Assembly: GCA_034638255.1 (NCBI GenBank)
Contig: JAWPGT010000118.1
Span: 1 to 53,599 of the forward strand
Length of the DNA: 53,599 bases
Reading direction: 5' to 3'
From: Coprinus comatus
Lineage: Eukaryota; Basidiomycota; Agaricomycetes; Agaricales; Agaricaceae
How positions within the stretch are numbered: the stretch's first letter is position 1; every line of letters starts with the position of its first letter. This document shows, piece by piece, positions 49,319 to 53,599 of the stretch. Under the pieces are notes generated by a model, which was not told the origin of the DNA, ran no database searches, and saw only the letters and a list, made by a program, of their open reading frames with translations. The position numbers and the translations under genes are program-made.

Positions 49319-49990
49319 AATTTGAAGGTTGTGGATGAGGATGCGGACGCGATACGATGGGAAGGGCTGAACAGGAAGGCAGAGTCTTTGACAAAGGAAA
49401 CATATGAGAGTTGGACAAAAGGATTGAATAATCTTCTCATTTTTGTAAGCAGCATTGACTCTGGGATTGTACAATATACTCATGATAATCGTTACAGGCT
49501 GGTCTCTTTTCGGCAATTGTCACGGCTTTTACCATCGAAGCCGCCAGGACGATACAGGGCGATCCAGCAGAGATGACAGTACTTTTACTACGAACAATCA
49601 TCCTGCAACTAAATAATCAATCAAATCCACAAGAAAATATTCCTATTCCCCTCAACCCAGAAATGACACCTTCCATCTCCTCCCAGCGCATCAACGTGTT
49701 ATTCTCCGTCAGCCTTGCGCTTAGTCTTGTTTCGGTTCTGGGAGGGATTCTGTGTCTACAATGGCTGCAAGAGTTTAGTAGGAATATCACAGGTGTATCG
49801 AATAAAGATGACCTATTTCTACAACATCAACGTCATGAGAGTCTCCGGAAGTGGGGTATCTTGATCATCCTCAATATGTTACCACTTTTCCTACTGATTG
49901 CGCTTGGTCTCTTCTTCGTTGGGTTCATGGTCTTGCAATGGGAATCAAAGTCACTTGCCTCTGGACCTGTGACGTTCCTTGTTGCTCTAT
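49124..49990 (+). pseudogene. DUF6535 membrane protein, copy 5: cut at a retroelement junction
   Basis: Exons 49124-49136, 49244-49263, 49319-49444, and exon 4 from 49498. Seen: an open frame with NLKVVDEDADAIRWEGLNRK, AGLFSAIVTAFTIEAARTIQ, LQWLQEFSRNITG and the next membrane helix, very like copy 4. After GTTGCTCTAT at 49990 the family sequence (CTGGTGG...) is replaced by gypsy pol sequence. No nonsense codon precedes the break, so a short fusion protein of the membrane half could still be made (frame open to 50139). The missing part is the whole soluble domain. Confidence 0.85.
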
Positions 49991-50099
49991 TACGAGTCCA
50001 CCCAAACCACCGGCCCGTACCACCACCACCGAGGAAGACTTGTTCGCCATCTTCCCCGAACTCATTCCCAATGACGACACCATGGACGACTCTGCTTGA
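49991..50099 (+). mobile_element. Gypsy-type pol, last ~36 codons
   Basis: The frame TSPPKPPARTTTTEED then LFAIFPELIPNDDTMDDSA ends at TGA 50097-50099. Its place just before LTR-like DNA, and a coding style like the gag/pol downstream, suggest the C-terminal end of an integrase polyprotein. No catalytic motif lies in this short piece, so the assignment rests on context. Confidence 0.5.
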
Positions 50100-50411
50100 C
50101 ATACCATTCCCCGGTGACATCACGGTGACATCACTATGACATCGCTATGACCTAACGTCGAACTAAGTATGAGACTCCACTTATGCTTAGAAGTATACAT
50201 TTCCCCAGCTCCAGTATTAGCTATCTGTTTCGTCATTTTACTCCTGTTGACTAATCTTTCATTGTATATGGAGTAAATAGTCCCCGACCCCGATGTCTCA
50301 CCTACTCCTGTTGACAGTTCTAGCATTGTGTATGGAGTAGATTATAAAGCGATGACGAGTATTAGGTTATAATTAGTTAGTAGCTATTATTAGGTACATC
50401 CCTAGAAATAG

Positions 50412-50419
50412 TATAAATA
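50412..50419 (+). promoter_or_regulatory. TATA box of the LTR promoter
   Basis: TATAAATA followed ~35 bp later by the CTTAAGCTTTAATCTCTTC zone typical of fungal LTR transcript starts. It reads toward gag. Confidence 0.5.
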
Positions 50420-50986
50420 CTCGATGTATTAGACGATTAAAGCCTTAAGCTTTAATCTCTTCTGTTGTAGCCCTTATACATCTCTGTCTCCATACCTCTT
50501 GGTCACTAGGTTGAAAGGCCTTGAGATTGCAGCAGAGTGTTTATTGATCGCACGTTCCTACACGACTGCACTCTAGCGTTTAAGTTCCAGGAGTGTTCAG
50601 CTTAACGGTTCGTGGTCATAACATTAGATTAAAGCTTCCCTTTCACTGGACCGGTAGGGTTATCCGGTCTCTCCCCCTTGGAACCGAACGGAGGATTGTC
50701 GCAACCCGGCAGTCAATCGATTCCCGTCATCTTGGAACTTGAAACGGCGTTACTTGTTCTGGTCTAACCGGTACCTCTTAGTGGTATACTGGTAGTCGTT
50801 ATACCCGCTAATCCCTGGTATAACGCGTCGCAGCTCACAAAGTGATACTCCTTCGCCGGAGCAAAGTGGGAAGTCTAGGTGTTTGAAATCCTAGCCAACC
50901 GGACTGCGGTGGGTTTGTACATCGCTGAAATCTACGCATTTAGTAAGTCGTAGTCAGGCCCCTTTAATTAGGACCCCCTGGCCGTC

Positions 50987-51095
50987 AAGCTCTAAGCGAG
51001 CGCAAGCTGTTAAGTCAGTAAAAGCTCTAAGCGAGCACTCAAGCTGTTAGTCAGTAAAAGCTCTAAGCGAGCATTATCAAGCTGTCAGGCAGCAG
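50987..51095 (+). repeat. Three tandem 35-38 bp repeats in the element leader
   Basis: Units start at 50987, 51022 and 51058 with AAGCTCTAAGCGAGC and carry CAAGCTGT and GTCAG/GGCAG further on. They sit upstream of gag in untranslated leader. Confidence 0.85.
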
Positions 51096-51695
51096 TTCTC
51101 CCTTTTCCATTCCCAATCCATTCCTTACACCCCCACACTCCTTTATAAAAACCTCTACCAATTCTTGGGCAACCACCAACTCTGAATCATCATTTCACGA
51201 CAACGAAGAACCAGCCAAACATCAGTTCCTAAACCGGAATTTGATAGGTCACAACTTCAACGAAGCAGATCTCGTTACCGAGAAACCCCTTCCACCGAAC
51301 CCTTCCCAGTTCACATCCCCGGACCGATCCAAGCCTCTACCTCACAAGACTCTGGACGCTCCACCTCGTCATTTTATACACAACCACCAGTACCTCCCCA
51401 ATCTCAGCTTTTCGGAGAACCTAGTCCTATACAACGACAAGGTTCGCAATCTAGCGAAACTTCAAAACAGCAATACAGAGAGAAACAACAACAATCTTCA
51501 TCTGAAGAAGACGACTCAGACGACGACCCCCCGCCAATCCCTCCTCGAAGACCTAGAGTTACTATCCCGTCTCGAGTCCATACACCAATCACAACCCCTG
51601 CCAACCCAACAACTCCACACACTCCGTCATTACCCCCGGCTCCACCAAATCCCTCCACACCTATTACAAACAGCTCATCAAGCTCAAATCCAAAG

Positions 51696-52856
51696 ATGCC
51701 CTCCACAACTACAGTCCCAGCACTCAAACTCCCAGTTCCCCCACCATTCGCTGGAGACACAGCATCCTACAGTCATTGGAAACAACGACTTGGAATCTAC
51801 TATGCAGCAGATCAAGCCCGATTCCATGACAGCGAAACAAAGATCCTATACACTCTTTCCCTTATGGTTGGACCGGCAGCCACATGGGCACATGCCTTCA
51901 CAGAGAGCGCATACGACGACAAGACTTCAACCTACAATTTGGGAACCTTCACAGCATTCACTAAAGCCTTGGACACAAGCTTCCGCTCATCCACCCATGT
52001 CTCAGATGCCATGGCCCGGATTACCAAGTTTAAACAAGGAATGCGCAACGTACACGAGTACATCGCAGAATTTGAATCCCTCGCACTTGAGGCACAAATC
52101 ACACAAGACACACTCAAAATCCATCTCTTCAAAATGGGTCTTGAACCCACAATTGGAATGTATGCCATCAGAGCCATGCCAGCCGATACCTATGAAGCAT
52201 GGAAAGGCGCTGCCCGCGCAGCCAGCCACATACTTCAGTCTGAACGAGACTATCGTCAGACACACTATCCCCAAAGGAACCCTCAAATACGTCAAAACCC
52301 TCGCTATCGCCAGGCTCAAAACTTTCGTCAACCGCAGTCTATCCCGCGTTACGTTCAACCACCCGTGGTCGCAAAAGACCCGTACGCCATGGATGTCGAC
52401 TACATCGAAGAGGCAATCAATAACCTTCGCCTCAACGGTGAAGAGGAACTCTGTAACATACACGATGAACAGGAGGACTTTGAAGAAGAAGCCCCTCAGC
52501 CATCTCAAATTGATCCCGGAGAAATCCTTAATCAATTCATCGACAGAGTCTTCACAAGCGAACAAAAGGAATTATTCAGAGATCGACTCTGTTTCCTCTG
52601 CAAGAAACCAGGCCATTTCGCCAACCGATGCCCAGCTCGACGAACTGGCCCATCACCTAATCGCCCGAGGTCAATCCCTCGCCAGGCGTACAACCAGAGG
52701 AAGGCCCCGACCAAAAATCGAAACCCCCATCTACGACGCCAGATCAACAACCTCATTGAAACCGCCCCTGAAGAAGAAGTAGCAGATGTCTACGATTACT
52801 TCTCCCAAGATAACATGAACGACGATTTCAACAGCGAAATCAAGGATTTTGCTTAA
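51696..52856 (+). CDS. gag: Gypsy-type Gag with CCHC zinc knuckle
   Basis: 386 codons from the first ATG. Seen: a retrotransposon Gag core (FAGDTASYSHWKQRLGIYYA; FTKALDTSFRSSTHVSDAMA; FKQGMRNVHEYIAEFESLAL) and a knuckle CFLCKKPGHFANRC near residues 302-315, then a basic tail. Known: Gag assembles the cytoplasmic particle and packages element RNA through the knuckle. Odd: the same frame is open from 51186 for 170 codons before this ATG, with coding-like Pro/Ser/Gln-rich and acidic sequence but no ATG, so the native start is either upstream and lost, non-AUG, or the element lacks its first codon. A 513-codon frame from 51241 in another phase is an overlap artefact. Confidence 0.88.
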   Translation: MPSTTTVPALKLPVPPPFAGDTASYSHWKQRLGIYYAADQARFHDSETKILYTLSLMVGPAATWAHAFTESAYDDKTSTYNLGTFTAFTKALDTSFRSSTHVSDAMARITKFKQGMRNVHEYIAEFESLALEAQITQDTLKIHLFKMGLEPTIGMYAIRAMPADTYEAWKGAARAASHILQSERDYRQTHYPQRNPQIRQNPRYRQAQNFRQPQSIPRYVQPPVVAKDPYAMDVDYIEEAINNLRLNGEEELCNIHDEQEDFEEEAPQPSQIDPGEILNQFIDRVFTSEQKELFRDRLCFLCKKPGHFANRCPARRTGPSPNRPRSIPRQAYNQRKAPTKNRNPHLRRQINNLIETAPEEEVADVYDYFSQDNMNDDFNSEIKDFA

Positions 52857-53599
52857 AGAGATTAGCCACCACGTCTAACTCTCTTCCATCTGTGTCTACT
52901 GCCCCATCTACATCATCATATTCTATTCCTCTTCCACTCAACGCTGTACAACTCGGAGGAAATGGATCCAACTCTATCTACGCCCCCACACAAACTTCCA
53001 GTGCAGTAGCCAACTCAGAAACCGTGGATATCCTCGCCCTCATAGACTCAGGAGCAGGAGGAAATTTCATTGACCCAGCTTTGGTAAAACAACACCAATG
53101 GCCTGTCAAGAAACTCTTAAAACCCATTACTGCTTACAATGCAGATGGTACCAAAAATGGTGTTTGTTCATTCTATTCCCCATTGAACTGTACAGTTAAT
53201 GGTCGACAAACAACCATCGAAGCCAAAATAATCAGTCTCGGAAAACCTAGAATCATTTTAGGATTCCCCTGGTTACAGGAAAATAATCCAGACATCAATT
53301 GGTCTGACAGATTACTTAAATGGAGAGAAGAAGAATCAAGCGACGAGATATACCTTGATCTAATTCAAACCATTACAGATGATGATACACAACTGAACAA
53401 AATCTGCCTCGACGAGGAAGACTCAGTTGAAATCAACATCAAAACATCATCCTCTAACACCATTGCTCAGCAATTTGGTGACAAGAAACAAGACGACCCT
53501 AAGAAAGTCGTTCCTAAAGAGTTTGCCGAATTCTACAAACTCTTTGACAAGAAAGCATCAGAACGCTTTCCTCAAACCCGACCTTGGGATCATAAAATT
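52814..53599 (+). CDS. pol: Gypsy-type Pol: aspartic protease and start of reverse transcriptase (runs off window)
   Basis: Frame -1 relative to gag, open after a TAA at 52811-52813, overlapping the gag end by 43 nt and unbroken to the window edge. Seen: protease motif ALIDSGAGGNFID with a second conserved block IILGFPWLQENNPDINW, an acidic linker, then the approach to reverse transcriptase, FPQTRPWDHKI. Known: Pol is made as a Gag-Pol fusion, cleaved by the protease, and copies and integrates the element. The overlap suggests -1 frameshifting, but no canonical slippery heptamer is evident in it (AAGGATTTTGCTTAA). The intact frame so far suggests a young element. Confidence 0.85.

Larger units (their letters stand above)
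50100..51185 (+). mobile_element. LTR plus untranslated leader of a gypsy-type element
   Basis: No long frames; it lies between the end of one pol and the start of gag. A TATA box, a pyrimidine-rich transcript start zone and a later tandem-repeat leader fit U3-R-U5-leader. Exact LTR ends, primer-binding site and polypurine tract could not be fixed from a single copy. Confidence 0.55.

Noticed and set aside
51241..52782. 513-codon frame starting before gag
   Set aside because: Overlaps the conserved Gag core in another phase and has no domain; an artefact of AC-rich, stop-poor sequence.

Overview
The window looks like nuclear DNA of a basidiomycete fungus, most likely an Agaricomycete. Genes are cut by many 41-80 bp GT-AG introns, the tRNA carries an intron directly after the anticodon loop, and the recognisable families (DUF6535 membrane proteins, class 3 lipase, F-box/leucine-rich proteins, chromovirus-like gypsy elements) are typical of mushrooms. 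No bacterial, plasmid or CRISPR features are seen. I do not name a species.

Left third (1-18740), mostly single genes. A C2H2 zinc-finger regulator runs off the left edge on the minus strand. It is followed by an intron-bearing tRNA-Lys(UUU), a 10-exon class 3 lipase that has lost its catalytic aspartate region through a frameshift, and three minus-strand members of an uncharacterised membrane-protein family. Two of these (8983-11814 and 12170-15410) share the same internal exon layout, and the third (4842-6680) is a ruined copy. A 1.76 kb terminal-inverted-repeat element (7168-8928) lies between the ruined copy and the intact ones. Ribosomal protein eL37, built from 3-, 7- and 16-nt microexons, and an F-box protein follow on the plus strand.

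Right two thirds (19636-50000), a gene-family cluster. Five plus-strand DUF6535 genes share one exon grammar: 13 nt, 20 nt, 126 nt, a long exon of about 1.14 kb, then further exons. Only the copy at 36077-39119 (886 aa) is intact. The others show four kinds of damage: one nonsense codon (19636-22232), a lost splice acceptor plus deletion (24118-24629), a single LTR-element insertion (25543-30492), and truncation at a retroelement junction (49124-49990). Between them lie duplicated spacers with three copies of a cysteine-rich zinc-finger-like gene and scraps of DUF6535 exon 6. A probable non-autonomous Helitron (about 22795-23895) sits between copies 1 and 2.

The most unusual structure is at 26525-28658. 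An LTR element inside a DUF6535 exon is folded into a head-to-head palindrome with 668 bp arms and a 374 bp loop, flanked by a 5 bp target duplication. Transcription from the host gene or the LTR would give a long hairpin RNA.

Right edge (49991-53599): the end of a gypsy-type pol, one LTR/leader block, then gag with a CCHC knuckle and pol (protease, start of reverse transcriptase) in the -1 frame, running off the window. All joins were worked out by eye from splice signals, reading phase and comparison between copies in the window. No database search was run.
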